Below are positions 37,201-51,134 of a stretch of DNA of 64,000 nucleotides, in pieces (the first letter of the stretch is position 1; the number at the start of each line of letters is the position of its first letter). The notes under the pieces were generated by a model. That model saw only the letters and a program-made list of their open reading frames with translations, was not told the DNA's origin and made no database searches. Made by a program: the position numbers and the translations under genes. Source of the DNA: Castanea sativa (Eukaryota; Streptophyta; Magnoliopsida; Fagales; Fagaceae); assembly GCF_040712315.1 (NCBI RefSeq), contig NC_134013.1, positions 64,077,501 to 64,141,500 on the forward strand, given 5' to 3'.

Positions 37201-37594
37201 CCCCAAAAATTTGAGATTAAGGCTTGTATGTTGTTTTTTTGTTGTTGTTGTTGTTATGCTACTAGTTTTAAGTTATGGTTAGAGCATTAGCATCTGGGTT
37301 TGTAAAAAATACCTATTTTAACACATGAAAAACTACTTATCTACGTTAACACACTATTTTACCACACTCTGCATCCCATTTCTCATTTTTCACTTCACAA
37401 CCAACACTATTCATTTATTTATTCATTTCACTCTCTCTTCCTCTCTGTCTCTCTCTCTTCCTCTCCAACTGAAACTATTGCAATCTCTTCTTTTTCTTTT
37501 TTCTTTTTTTTCTTTTTTGATACCAATGAAAACATTAAAGAACAGAGAGTACCACATAGTAGCACTACAAAAACGCTGGGGAAACCAGCAATGG

Positions 37595-37650
<56 letters not shown>

Positions 37651-38046
37651 AATTCTATTTTGGTGTTTGGGGTTGCTAAAGTAAGATTTTAGCACTTTAG
37701 CAACACCAATGCTCTTCGTGAGCAGAGTTATTGTACAAGTGTTATGGAAAGAACAATTTTTTATCCACATTGTTGCATGCCCATTTTAACATACTGTTTG
37801 CTTGTTAACTCCACTTTGATAATTGGCCTCAATGAGAGGCTTGGATTGATTAATAAATAGATTTTCCTTTTAGATCTTGGATTCATTAATTTCATTTTGT
37901 ACTTATAGAGATCAATGTGTTCCTCTTCTTACCAAGCAGAAATTAAGTACTAATAATCTTTAGACATTTTGGACTAAAATAGTTGTCTTGTTTGAATGGT
38001 TGGCCAGCATTATGGCTAGAATATAATGATTGACTAAAACTACATA

Positions 38047-38108
<62 letters not shown>

Positions 38109-40125
38109 GAAGAAAAGATCTCTTTGGGTTGTCCAAATTAAGGTTCTAATGAGCTGACAAACATGAACTAAGAGATGTTTGTGTGACCTAGCTGAAAAGG
38201 CTACTGTTCACACTTCACACTCAAAACAATATTTGTTTCTATATATGGAGGTAGGTAGTTTTCTTTTAACTTGTCTTATGCGCCCACCTTTGTGATTCCT
38301 ATATTTCATTTATGCGATATGAATTCACCTTTGTGACTCCTATGTTACATTTATGGCCCTTGACATAACAACAATTCGGGCATCTCATGCCAGCTTACCA
38401 GTATGATTAATCTGCTCCGTTAAATCTATCTTTTCTCGGCTAGACATAATAACAATTCAGGCACAACACTAGTCCACCAACTCATTCTTGGTCTTCTTTC
38501 TGTGCAACAAATCACGACTAGAACACCTGAAAATTTTGTTGTATTCTTTCTCGTGTGCATATTTGAACCATTGTTCATGGTATTCAAATTTGGAGCTTTG
38601 CGAACATTGTCCAAAACAATTATTTGTTAATTATCTTATTTATTAAAATAAAATTATTTGTTCATTATCTTCTTTGTGCAGTCCTACATTGAACTGGCGA
38701 ATAGTTATAGCACTGGGAAAATTGCAGAATTAGAGCAGTACGTCCAGACAAACGGGGAGAAGTTTGAAAGTGTGAGCTTTCTACTATACACAATTCATTC
38801 TATACTTTGTTTTGGTTAGAACTTAGAAGTCTGAGATCTATGCTTAAGTCAAGTAGGACGCAACATTATACTTGGGTTTTTTTATAGTTATTTGGTGAAG
38901 CTCTAACCCGAATACTTCAGCTATCTAAAGGTGGCCTTATTTTTCTTTTCAGGACAACAATCTTGGACTGGTGAAGCAGGTTGTGTCATCCATGTATAAG
39001 CGAAATATCCAGAGATTGACTCAGACATACCTGACCCTCTCTCTCCAAGATATTGCCAACACAGTCCAATTAAACAGCCCTAAGGAGGCAGAAATGCATG
39101 TCCTACAAATGGTAGTTTCAGAGAGACAATTATGTATCATAATATTGCCTCACGTCATTTAAATTGTGCTACTGACATTTCTATGCCAAATTTAGATCCA
39201 AGATGGTGAGATATTTGCAACAATCAACCAGAAGGATGGAATGGTTAGATTCCTGGAGGACCCTGAACAATATAAGTCCTGTGAGATGATTGAGCGTATC
39301 GATTCATCCATCCAAAGGTATGCAGCTTGAAGTTTGTTCAAGTTTTCAAGTTTATTAGAGAGAAGGGTACATGATATCTTAGTCCTTCCTGTATTGTCCA
39401 AGTCTTAATTTCCAGTGAGATGGCATTGGATGATTTTCTTGTTCGAATCAAATACATTTTATATGAAGTGAATATCTTAGAAATAAAGTAAAATTATAAT
39501 TATTTACCAAAAGCATAATTATAAATCTCATAATGCATCCAGAGTTGAATACCCTCCCCCCACTTAAAATGTATCCAAAAAAGACAAATGTATCATGCTG
39601 TACATAAAGCATTGTAACCACGTCAGAGATGTGGAGCGGAGCCCATGTTTTAACTCTGTTTGCTACTTTTCCATTTCTTACAAATTTTCTTTAATGATAT
39701 CAAAATAAGACTATGGAATCATTGTTGATGGTGATTAACAGAAAATCAGTGGTTGTTTTTCTCTTTATTATTTTCTTTTTGCTCTGGATGTAAATATTGT
39801 AAAGATTTCAACCTTCTACTGTTGGTATCTGTTCTTTTATCATGGAAGTCATCTCCATTTCTATAATTGTTTATGTTCCAGGATAATGTCACTGTCAAGG
39901 AAGCTGACTACTATGGAAGAGCAGATGTCATGTGATCCTCAGTACCTAGCAAAGGTTAGCCTATCACTTCATTTTGTCTTTATTTTCGCTGAACTTGTTT
40001 GTATAAATTATCTGATCACTGATCACACAATACATGTTTATTACGTATATGTTCAGGCTGGGAGAGAAAGACAGAGATTTGACTTCGATGACTTTGATAC
40101 TGTTCCTCAGAAATTTAACATATGA
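34257..40125 (+). CDS. CSN3: COP9 signalosome complex subunit 3
   Basis: Eleven exons, 34257-34441, 35100-35215, 35314-35560, 36433-36490, 36597-36686, 36847-36912, 38682-38771, 38953-39111, 39196-39317, 39882-39954 and 40057-40125, join without a break to 424 residues (Arabidopsis CSN3/FUS11 is about the same length). Family knowledge: a PCI-domain scaffold subunit of the nuclear-enriched complex that removes NEDD8 from cullins and is needed for repression of photomorphogenesis. Seen: [11 protein letters not shown] at the start, [52 protein letters not shown], then the PCI region (about residues 285-370) with [24 protein letters not shown] and [16 protein letters not shown]. The end reads DTVPQKFNI. 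All introns are GT-AG. Introns 6 and 3 hold a MITE and AT/GT repeats. It converges on TPLATE. Confidence 0.96.
37282..37714. mobile_element. PIF/Harbinger-like MITE in CSN3 intron 6
   Basis: Ends GAGCATTAGCATCT (left) and the complement of GAGCATTGGTGTTGC (right), flanked by TTA and TTC, close to the 3-bp TTA/TAA duplication of this superfamily. A long GA repeat (about 37596-37648) is inside. The open frames here are products of the repeat and are not genes. Confidence 0.5.
38047..38108. repeat. Compound TA/TG/TA microsatellite
   Basis: TA repeats, then about 11 TG units, then TA again, in CSN3 intron 6. Likely very polymorphic. Confidence 0.9.
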
Positions 40126-41531
40126 AGTAATCTTGATTAGTCATCCATGATCTATGGCAATGATACATGATTACAAGAATGATGCCAGACCACATACTTT
40201 GCTCCATCGGCATTTATTGTTCAAAGAGATGAAAATTTTTCTTTTGTTATTTTACTCCCAAAATGAGAGATGTGGATATCTGTGATTAGAACCTTGTTCA
40301 ATTATTATTATCTAGTTATGAGATGTTATATATTGAAGTCGTTTCCTGTATTCTTTCTCAATGATGGTCTTTTTTGTTTGTTTGTTTGTTTGTTTTTTTT
40401 TTTTTGTCTTGGTAAATAACTCAATGATGGTCTGAGCATTATGCATTGTTAACATTTAAATGTTTTTAAATTGAAACTTATGGATGATTCAGTGCAATAC
40501 CAGAAACATTCCCCTTTCTTGATATGGTGCTGGAGCACAATTTGTAGACGAATGCCCCTATATCTTAATCTTTAGTCTCTACTGTAGTTGGGAAAGACAC
40601 CTCTTACAATGAAATCTGCACCAAGTATCTAATATGTGGGCAATCAACTAACAAAGAAATCACCAAGAGTCTTGTAATTCAAATGGCATCTCTTGATGTG
40701 TCCTACAGAGACATTTTGGGGTTCAAAACGCTCCACTCTCCTATTGTTGCACCTGTCAAACTGTCCAAAAAGAACTGATGAAGGAATTGCTTCATTTTCT
40801 TAGCTAGACAGTACACACTTTAGTCCAGTGGAAAGACAAGCATAAAGAATATGTAAAAAGGCAAATTTTTCCGCTCACTGACGATTTAACATCTGGTAAA
40901 ATATATATTTCTTTTTCTTTTTTGAGAATCAACATTTGGTATGATCTAAGTGTAAATAATTGTTTAAAACTGAAGATCAAGGTTCAAAACTTCAAGTTCG
41001 ACAGTCGGGAGTTGGGACACTTAGACCCATCTTTTGCTCAGATTCTGGATTTGGGTCTACATTCTATAATATAGCCTGGAGAAGAAGCCATTTCGTTGCT
41101 CATTAGAAAGCAGATAATAGAAGACAGGCAAGCAAAAAGCACTAGTTTAAAATTTAATGCACCAGATCAATAAGCAATTCCAAATGTCAACAACAAATTT
41201 CTTATAAACAATCACAAGAGTGTACAGAAGAAATGAAATTTCAAAGTGGAATTACATCTGCTATATAAGAAATACTAATCACAAATCATATTTCTAACAA
41301 TTAATTTCTCAAAGTGAACACCATACCAATGACAAGCCGATACAAGATGTACAAAGGGACTTCCCCAAGGGGGTTAAATAAGTAGAAAAAAAAAGGGGAG
41401 AAAAGCAAAGACACAAGAGAGCACTCTTGTCAAATTTTCAACTACCACCTAAATCAGTTATCACAAAAAGAATACCTATGAATAGTGAATACAAAGAATA
41501 TATTCGTATCCATTTTTTTTTTAAAGAATGA
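40126..41531. other. Intergenic region between convergent CSN3 and TPLATE
   Basis: Contains both 3' UTRs. A TTTG repeat lies at 40373-40393. No gene or element with recognisable ends seen. Confidence 0.5.
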
Positions 41532-43346
41532 TTAATTTTGACTTTGGTTCCTCTCTTTACACAACATGTGCCACTCCTGGAGCACAGCAGCTTGAAGAGC
41601 ACGATGCTCAACCTCCTCTGCAGTTAACTTTGACAGGGTTGAAGGTCCCTTCGTTTTTTCATCTTCTTCACCATCTTTCTTCTTTTCCTTCTTTTTATCC
41701 TCATCTTCCTCATCTTCATCCTCATTTTCATCATCAGATTTTGGAGTCTTTGGTCGTGGTTGGGCTGCTTTCAGTAAGGCAATTCTTTCCATTGAGATCC
41801 TAAGCCTCTCAGCAGCAGCCACCTTCACTTCATCTTCGGGCATGTACTCCACACCCCCATCAGTAAGATCATCCAACCATCCCTGTAGATCTGATCCAAT
41901 CTCCTTTGTAATTGATGCATCAGAGGCTCTAACCACAAATTTGCACATCATGGTGGTTGTCTCATCTCCCAAATCCACATTTCTGCTCACTTCACTGGCA
42001 CCAAAGATCATCATGCCCAGAAAACCTCCATACCAAGTTTTTGCAGCAAAACAAAGCTGTTCCAATACAGTGAATTAATTGATACTTTGTTTCAATAATT
42101 TGTTCCAAGAAAATAGCATGTAGGAAGAATGGCACTGGTCTAATCCCACAAAACAACTATATATTTCACATATAATTCAGCTCCAAATACTTTGAACTTT
42201 CAACCATTTTAGATCTAGTCAAGAAGTGGTAAATAATTATACCAAGTTCCACTAATTATCAGAAATTCTTAGTTTCTGAAAAGAACATATCAAAGCCAAA
42301 ATTGAAATTTGCCACTGACAGATTTGCACTCCAATTAGAACTTAAATTCAAGATAGGTCTAAGAAATACCACAAGTGGTTTCACTAGAGAAATGACAACT
42401 AAACAGCAGGACAAAACCAGAATAAGAAAATGAACTGCAAAGAGATTGTTGACTCATATATCAGGAAAACTATACCTGAAACCCTGCCACAGTCCGGATA
42501 ACATGTGAACAAACTCTGTGGAACGGCTTAGAGGACAAAGATTTCAGCCCACTTAAGAAAGGTGATTCACCATACTGCTGTGCAGCCGTAGCCTTGAAGC
42601 CACTTCCTTCATATGTATATGTACCAGTGTACTCTATTACTGCTGGCAAACTGGGCCATAGGCGGAAAAATTCAACAGGAGAGATTTTATGCGGCAAAAG
42701 AAGCTCAGTCAGCGGAATTTTGTAAGGTTGACATCTCAAAATAACTGGCTCTCCTAGCTCAGGCCTTAAGCTTCTCTTTTGTCTCATGATTTGTGGATCC
42801 TCTTCAGCGTAGTCACCTTCATAATCTCCTGCAGCACCACTCCCATAGAATGGATAATATAATACTTGCACCCAAAGGGCACATCTCTCAAAATGAGTTA
42901 CACCCACCGTTACACTGGACAGTACTGGGTCCTACAAATAACATCAGGAAAATGGATAACAAAAAACTCACAAAAAAATAGAATCTTTTTGTGGGGTGGG
43001 GGGAAGTTATATTACAGTGAAAATAAGATTAAACTGGATAGTACAGGATGTTACAAATAACATCATTAGGAAAATGGACTACAAGGCAGCAACTCCTTCA
43101 TGTCACACTAATTTTAGAAGATGGCATCCATCAAGGGAATGCCAAGATTATGGCCAAAAAAATGAATAGAAAATAATATTTAGGAACTCAACACATTCTG
43201 ATCACTAAAGCCTGTTAAAACCCGGTAACAGACACAACTCTCGTAACTATGGACCCCACCATATCTATACTAAGGGATTGATCAAAAAGAATTTCATTGA
43301 CTAAGAAAGACTATCATTTAAAGGAAAACTGGAGAAGGCTTTAACC

Positions 43347-43377
<31 letters not shown>

Positions 43378-46300
43378 AAAAGAGGTATAAAAAAAGATGC
43401 AATATAAAGGCAGGGAAATAAAACCTGTGAAACAAGATTACGCAGCTGCCGAACTGCTTGAGGAGACCCATCCATATAATATAATGCACCAGACAACCCA
43501 ACTCGAATGTCCACCCGATTTAGTTCAAGCTCAGTTAAATTTAAGACCTGCAACATGTTCATTAATTGTTGATAATGCTTCAATCAAGCACAAAACCAGA
43601 GCAATAAACATGATAGCTTGTATCCTACAAATAAAGAGTAATACTTTTCATCCCTTAAAGCAGTCTCATTTAAGTGAATTTAAACCTAATACAATTAATT
43701 CTTTCAGGCAACCTCAAACTGTTCAAATTATGAACCGCATGATTAATTGTGTACCAGGCAATGAGCTTGTGTAGGATACATGGGAGCTTATGCAATAAAC
43801 TAACATGAAAGACAAATAAGCTCCTAACCACCTTTTTTTTATAAGTCCTACCCACTTAAACTGTGTACACATTGTATCATGCAAATTCACAAATAAATAT
43901 CAGGTACGCTCCATAAAGTGTGTTCTCAAAAGGAGGTGATTGTTAATAAGCTCATGAAAATTAGCAATTTTGTGAGTTCAGACGAAGTGAATTCCTAGCT
44001 ACCTTCGAACCACAAACAAACACACTCCATACCATATGTGATCATTGTTTCATTCTTCTTAACGAAAATGTAACTGTGGCATCATGTTATGCAAGTATCT
44101 TACTTGAAATCTTAAATGAGTCCTATTTTGCATTTTTTACGAGTTTGAATTGGTATTATATTGCATATTAATGAGAACCATAAATAAAAGGACCTCCACA
44201 AATATTTGTAATAGTTAGAAGTAGATAAAATTCCACCTTTAAATGCAGAGTGATCCTTCCATCACTTGAGTCTGCTAAATGGTATGCTTCAACATAGCAT
44301 GGATCACTGCTACCAGTCAAAGAAATTGCAGTTGGAGGAACTTTCAGTGAAGTAGAGTCAACTCCTTTTGTCAGCAAAAGGGTTAATTCACTAGGTTCTG
44401 GCCTCCAAAGCTCTAAAATAGCCTTGTGAACCAATCCTTCCAACTTTCTATCCTGAGCTGCAGCTGCCTCATAAAACTGAACAGTTAGTTTGTGGTGGCT
44501 AAATGGGTAATCTCCCCTGGCTTCACTAACCGCTGACCACCTGAAAAAGATACAAACCATCCAAATCTTCAACAATCTCAATGCTATTAAATTACTGAGA
44601 TGCTTGTTAAGAAATTAAAAAATTAAATAAAAAAAAAAGGCTGACGAAATGACAATCACAGAAAAGCCAAACTACAATTGTTTGGAAATCATTCTTGTCT
44701 GCCACTCCAACAGGCTCTGTTTGACTTGGGAACAGATCCGTATTCAGATAGTACATTTCAGTACAACATCTACATTTTTTTTTTGGGGGGGGGGGAGGGA
44801 GAATTAAAACAGAAACGTTGAATACAAATAAGGAATATAATAGGCAAAGTCAGGCATATAAACAAATGAGAACTTTCAACCAACCCTTTGTTGTAGCACT
44901 GATGCAAATAAGAAACATAATAGGCAAAGTGAAAATATGAAACATGCTAACCTGCTATCTGGATGACTTGTAACATATTTAATTCTCTGCAATATCATGC
45001 GGCTCTGATGCTTGTTGACAGAATCAGACAAATTACTGCTTCTGAACTCTTCAAGTTCTTTAGTCAGTAATTGCCCAGCCCTAGGGTTACGTGATCCCAG
45101 CCGCTGAGCACATAAAATAACTGCCTGAACATCTTGAAGCCTATTTGTTGTATCTGCAGATGAATCTATGTTGAACAAAACTTTGTGAATATTTGCTATA
45201 ATGATGTTAAGCGGATCATCAGGGTCATCAGCTAGAAGTGGGTCCAATCCTTCTAGGTCAATGTGTTCTGCAATAGCCCAAATAAGGCGGGCACATATTC
45301 TTGGGGTATATACCTGCCAAATGGACAACGGTTCAAATTGACATGCAAAATAAATAAAGGCAATTCAATATCCATTATAAGAAAAACGACAAAGATGATT
45401 AAGACCTAGGAATTGGGTAGTAATTATAAAGAAAACAGTGTGGACACAAAGAAGCAACAACAAAAGAAAGGATAAACATCAAGGAAAATCAGTCAACAAA
45501 TAATGCCCATCTTTTGTTTTGAAGATAATAACGCCTTCCTCTAAACAAGCATTTCCATAATTCCTAAGAAATCAGATAGCAGTTGCAGGAAGAAAAAAAC
45601 AATAAGTGGCTCCTGCACCCAATATGACCGTGTGTTTCAAGCATCAAATTTAAGATTCATTGAATCTTTCTGTTAGCTTATATATAGATAACATACAAAG
45701 CTATACTATAAATTGCTTTCTTTAGCACCAAATTTGTTGGTTAACAGCCTGTGGAATCACCCATCAGCATCACTCATAAAATCAGCTTATTACTAAAGTT
45801 CAAATTATTGCGGGGAAAAAAAAAACATAAAACATAAATAAACTACTGACAACATGCGGTGTAGCACACAAGAGAACATAGGCTTGTAGCCTCATCAATG
45901 TCAGTTTGATTCAATCATTTCTGACTTATTAAGATATAATTTCAAGAAAAACATAGTAATAGTGTTATATAACAAGAACCATACCAGTCTTTTTCTTCTG
46001 TGCAGTATTTTTTTTTTCCCTTCCTTAAAAAAAGGTACCGCAGATGAAAAACTACTAAACATGAAATAACCATAATTCTTTGAAGCAATAAATGCAAATA
46101 TAATGAGTGAGGAATTGCAACAGCCACATGCATTGCCAAGATGTTACATCATAAGTAAGTGAAAATATAAGGAATTCACATACCTCACGTAGATCTTTCA
46201 CAAGTTCACGTTGTAATTTTTGCAACCTTGTCTCATTTAAAATTTGATCTTGAGAAGCTCCATCTTTCACCCTCTTTACACCACCCCTCGTATCATAGAT

Positions 46301-48924
46301 ATGGCACAACCTAACAAGCAACTTCAGGTAGCAATCAATTGCATAGGTCCGACCATCACAATCCCACTTGACGCAAGGTCTACACACTTCCACAACTTCC
46401 AAAGCAGGCTCCGTCCAATTCAGAGCACCATAACCAGTTCCATATGCTAAAGCTCCAATGACCCTGCTCTCCATGCCTGAGTTCTTTTGTTCAGGCAAAG
46501 GTAGGGACAACTGAAAGCAACTTTCCACCAGTGATGCTACTAACTCCTCCCTAAATAAGCTTTTACTCGTTACACTATTAAGATCATCTCTTATTCTTGC
46601 ATCCTCAAAAAGTGAAGCAATATCAGTTCCTGCAAGAGGTTTCTGACCTCTTCGAACGCTTTCCTTTGCAAATAGGTCAACACAGAGAGCTGTCCTACAA
46701 ATGCAAGCCAAAGCATGCATGCGATCTGATTCTGCCCTCAAGTTTTTCACCATAAGAAGCAACCTCCTAAACAATGAAACCTACGGACAGAAGATTTAAA
46801 ATTGGAGACCACACTCAAAACTCAACCCTCACACACCGATAACTTGTAAGTATTTCTTGCAGCTACCAATTCCACCACAAAATAATATATAAAAAAACCT
46901 TGCTGCTAGAGTTACACATGTACATGACTTGCTGCTAGAGTTACACACCGATAACCACTTTAACATGACTTGGCCATTTATTCCTCCTTTTTAAGTAGCA
47001 CTAAAGCCTTGAATAAGACCGCCAATTTACACTTCTAATCTATATAAGAAGCTAATAAAAAACAATACATTTCATTCATCAGCTCATTAACTGGACATTC
47101 TTTAATAATGAAGCGCATTAAGCTCACAACTCAATAGTACTAACCAAGAACATAATTTTTTCATGTTTCATTCTCTATCCTCGCCAAAGTGACTACGGTT
47201 TTAGCTTCTAAAGCTCAGGCACTAATTATTTTTTAACGGCTAATAACACTGGTTTGGTAGAGTTTGATTTACCAAAATGTGCTTCAAAAGGTTTGAAAAA
47301 TTGCACTCTACCAATATCCTTTCCTCCCCAAATCATTAAAGTGCAGAACTTAGTTACAATTACTTAGGTGCAATTCAGTAGGTTCACCAAAATTCAAACA
47401 CATGGTTGCAATGACCAATAAGTGCAAGTGCAAATAGTGTTATCTTTTACAAGGACAATCAACTTCAATGTAGCTATGTGCTTGAATTTAATGGGAAAAC
47501 CTAATATAATGCACCTAAGGAACTGTAATTAAGTTTTATTCATTGTTAAAATTCACATATGTAAATCACTTGCTTCAAAAAGAAAGACTAAACTCATGAA
47601 CTAAATGCAAATACAATTAAGGGTAAAGTGCAACTCTTTAAACCACAAATTGGCAAATTGAACTGGACCCAGGAATTTCCATGACAACCACTCCACAGTA
47701 TTCTAAACTACAATGTACACACCAAATACATGAAAAATTCAAATTCAACAGTAAATAATAACACCAATAGAAAAGAAAAATGAGCACGCGCACCTGCATA
47801 TGAAGATCAAGAAGGTGTAGATTGGTAACAACAGCCCTAACAATACTCTCTCTGGCAGAAGAGAATTCCTGCCTATCCCAAAGCGTGAGAATCGCAATGA
47901 TGGAGAGCGAAGCCCACTCGGTCTTTCCTCCAGGTACATCAGCCAAATGCAACATGTTAATCCCGACTTCGAAGATCAATGCCGGATCCAATGACGAAGC
48001 CAAGAACGGTGCCAAATGCGAAACCACGTCCGAAACCCCGACGAACCTTTCCGCATTTGAATCCAATACACTGCTATTTGAAGAAGAAGAAGAAGAAGAT
48101 TTTGATAGCTTCCGAATGACTTCAACGGCATCTGAAGCCACGGCCTTGACCGCATACACTATCGGAAACACCGTAGCTCTGAAGCTCTCCACCGGCAATA
48201 CCAACGACCTAGCCATCAACGCGTTCCGCTTCTTCCACACGAAGTCTACCATTGAAGAAACCCAATTGGATCGAATCGCAAGCGAGTTCTCGCTATCGAC
48301 GAGCTTATCTCCGGCTAACCTACTCATCCGCTTCGAATCGAACTCTTGGAACAATCTCCCGACGGATTCGAAGGCGACTTTGGAAACGTTATCGGATCTG
48401 TCAAGCATGTTGAGGCCGATCCGAGTCCACCAGGTGGAGACTCGGTCGAGGAGGCTAACACTGTTCTCGCAGAGCGTAACGACGTCGTCGCGAGCGAGAA
48501 TGCAACCTAGGGTTTCGGTGATGGAGAAGCGGAGGTTATCGCTGGTGGAATCGAAGCAGGTGTTGATCTCTTTGGTGGAGTCGGTGAGGAGCTTGGAGAG
48601 TCGGTGGGAAGGGAGGGCGGAGAGGATGGAGATTGCGGCGGCGGTGACGTCAGGGTCGGGGAAATCGAGATCGGAGCGAACGCCGGTGATGACGGTGTCC
48701 CAGAGATCGGAGGTGAGACGAGTGGAGCGGATGAGATCGAAGGCGAGCTTTTTGGAGACGGCGGAGGCAGGGGAGGCGACGATTTCTTCGACGGCGGATT
48801 TGGCGAGGATGGAAATGTCGCGACCGGCGGCGGACTGCTGGAGGGCTTGGAGGAGAGCTCCGGTTTGGCGGAGGGCGTCGTTGGAGCGGAGGTCGGCTTG
48901 GATCTGAGCGTAGAGGATGTCCAT
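41532..48924 (-). CDS. TPLATE: Protein TPLATE (endocytic adaptor, adaptin-like)
   Basis: Seven exons, 48924-47794, 46780-46184, 45313-44952, 44540-44237, 43547-43425, 42931-42476 and 42056-41532, join in phase to 1165 residues (Arabidopsis TPLATE, At3g01780, is about 1176). Family knowledge: core subunit of the TPLATE complex, a plant endocytic adaptor at the plasma membrane and cell plate, needed for clathrin-mediated endocytosis and pollen function. Seen: N-terminal MDILYAQIQADLRSNDALRQ, then a helical adaptin-like trunk over exons 1-3, a beta-rich appendage-like part in exons 4-6 (VLYYPFYGSGAAGDYEGDY), and in exon 7 an acidic then lysine-rich tail (DEDEEDEDKKKEKKK). The ATG is the first in frame after a CT-rich leader. 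All introns are GT-AG. Exon 1 is large (1131 nt) and GC-rich, which leaves a long antisense open frame. Its upstream region is tandemly duplicated. Confidence 0.97.
43345..43382. repeat. Homopolymer C run followed by A run in TPLATE intron 5
   Basis: About 24 C followed by about 14 A. It is intronic. Runs of this length are prone to length errors in assemblies. Confidence 0.9.
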
Positions 48925-49928
48925 GATTGTAAATAGAGAGAGGAGAGATTGAAGTATGTATGGAGAGGATTTCTTTTGTTTTGTTTTGGGTTAGGAATTC
49001 AAATTATTGGAAATGTCGGACATGAGGATTGGATTTTTAGAAGGGAAGGGAGTGTGGGAGTTTAGCTTAAGCTGCTTTTGTTGAGAAATGCGGCCATGGT
49101 GGCTCTGTCAACTTAGTGTCAGGGGCCGGTTGGCAATGGGGAAGGGAATAAATTTAAAAGAAACTGTAAAAAAAATAGTAATAATAAAATTTAAAGTTTA
49201 TAAAATATTACAAAAACAATATTTTTTTTTTTATAATAAATACAAAGTACAAATACAACATTTTTATATAATTTTGATTTGAGTAATGTACCAATAATAT
49301 TGTTACATCACAATATATTTTACAATAACTTTCACAATTTTTTTTATAATAATTAATTTGGCAAATTTGTATTCACTCTAATTATATTTTACTCTTTTAA
49401 CAAGTATAAAAATATTTTGTAAGAATTGCTGTCGTATTTTGGCCTTTGTTACTTAGAATTTATAATTATATCCTTCAAATACTTTGCTAAAACTTAAAAT
49501 TTTTAAATTTTATCTCTAGTGAGTTTAAGGGTCATGTTGGATTGAGGAAGAGAGAAGGGGCTGTTGGAACACTTTTGTTTGTAAAAATATATATATATTT
49601 TAATTGTATAGACAACATATTGATTGTGATAAGTTTACAAAAAAGTTACGTTTTTTATGTGGAAAATAAATTTATTGACAAATAAATGAAAATATAATAT
49701 TTTATAAAATGTATTTTTTGAATTTAAGGTACAAAATAAAAACTTTAACCAAAATTTTAAAAATACATGTAAAAGAGGGTTTTTCTTTTTTGGTTATTTA
49801 ATCTTGGCTTCTTTCTTGGCCAATCCAACCCTTGTGATGAATTATAAGCCCTTCTGTCTCACCTGATATGAATAAAAAATATATAACAAATTTCTCCACC
49901 ATATTAACTTTTTTTTTTTTTTTGAGAA

Positions 49929-49967
<39 letters not shown>

Positions 49968-51005
49968 GGGGAAATGAGATGAGATAAGGGAATACACTCA
50001 CACGCCAACACCAAAACTGCATGCGACAGTTAGTGTTGCAAAGCAAATGATAACCATCGTATTAACCTTTGTTGTCCAATAAGATTTTTTTGGTATAGAT
50101 TATTGGGTCTGCTATTGGTGTTTTTGTGCATGTATGAAGATAAAATTTTGTAACGTAATCAATTGGGTTTTTTTATATTTTTTTTATAGAAAGTCAAGCC
50201 ACTTTCTTTTTAAAATTAATATATATTTAATAGTTTTTTGGACATGTGGAACCTTTTAAAGTGTTTTTTTTAATAGATATAATTGAATTTTAACTTCTGA
50301 TGTCTGTTTTATGATCATTTTTATTATTAGTAGTAGTAGTAGGCTAAAGTGCAAATTGGTATTTGACATAAGAAGAGTTTTGAGGCCTTTTTAATGAATG
50401 CACAAGAACACTGGTTAACAATAGCCTAAATTATTTTTATAAGCTTATCTTGTTTAAAATATACATTGGACAAAAATACATGTCTAATTAGAAATAAAAA
50501 TATAAATTTTTATCAGTTTACACAAGAAATAAAAATATAATTAAAAAGCAATACATAAAGTTTAAATAGGTAGATTTGCCAGGGAAAAAATTTTAAAACC
50601 AAAAGTACAATTGTATTCTTCCTTTGATGCCTCAACTTTGAGGATAGGGATTTATCTCTTACTTTAATTTTTCTCCCATCTTAATTGGAGCTGAGAGAGA
50701 TATCAATCAGTATATTTTGTCATTCGTAACAATTTATGCTGGAAGATGTAACTTCGTTCTCTAATGGTCAATCAAACCTCTTAAGAAGTTTCACTGATTC
50801 ACCCCAAATAGTCTATAAGGGCGGTGGAGATCTTGAAAGATTAAACAAACTAAAGAGTTAATTAACTTAATAAATAACCAAGTAAATGACTTGCCAAACT
50901 CATGGATGCCTTCATAAGTTGGCCCTAATGTAGCTATGGTGCTTATGCATATATAATATTGTGACTCCACTTTCCACACACAATTGGCCATCTTCATTTT
51001 GAGTA
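48915..51005. repeat. Tandem duplication unit 1 (TPLATE upstream region)
   Basis: Begins in the first TPLATE codons (GTCCATGATTGTAAAT at 48919) and holds the promoter. Blocks near its left end (GGAAGGGAGTGTGGGAGTTTAG at about 49043, GTGTCAGGGGCC at about 49117) and its right end (TTCTCTAATGGTCA, ATGTAGCTATGGTGC, CAATTGGCCATCTTCAT) recur in the same order in unit 2. Distant from the start, the similarity is patchy. It should include the TPLATE core promoter in the first few hundred bases. Confidence 0.75.
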
Positions 51006-51134
51006 AAATGATATCTCGTCCATGATTGTAAATATAAATAAGAGTCTGTTTTGTAAGGATTGAAGTATATAGAGGATTTGTTTGGTTTTGGTTAGGAATT
51101 GTAATAATTGGAAATATTGGACACGGGGAATTAA

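Noticed and set aside
37325..37770. Open frames on both strands around the GA repeat in CSN3 intron 6
   Set aside because: Ser/Leu and Arg/Glu repeats come from the microsatellite inside a MITE within an intron.
47822..48907. 361-codon open frame opposite TPLATE exon 1, and a 110-codon one in another frame
   Set aside because: They are antisense to a strongly conserved exon with GC-rich codons, which often leaves the other strand open. No start context or family match seen.
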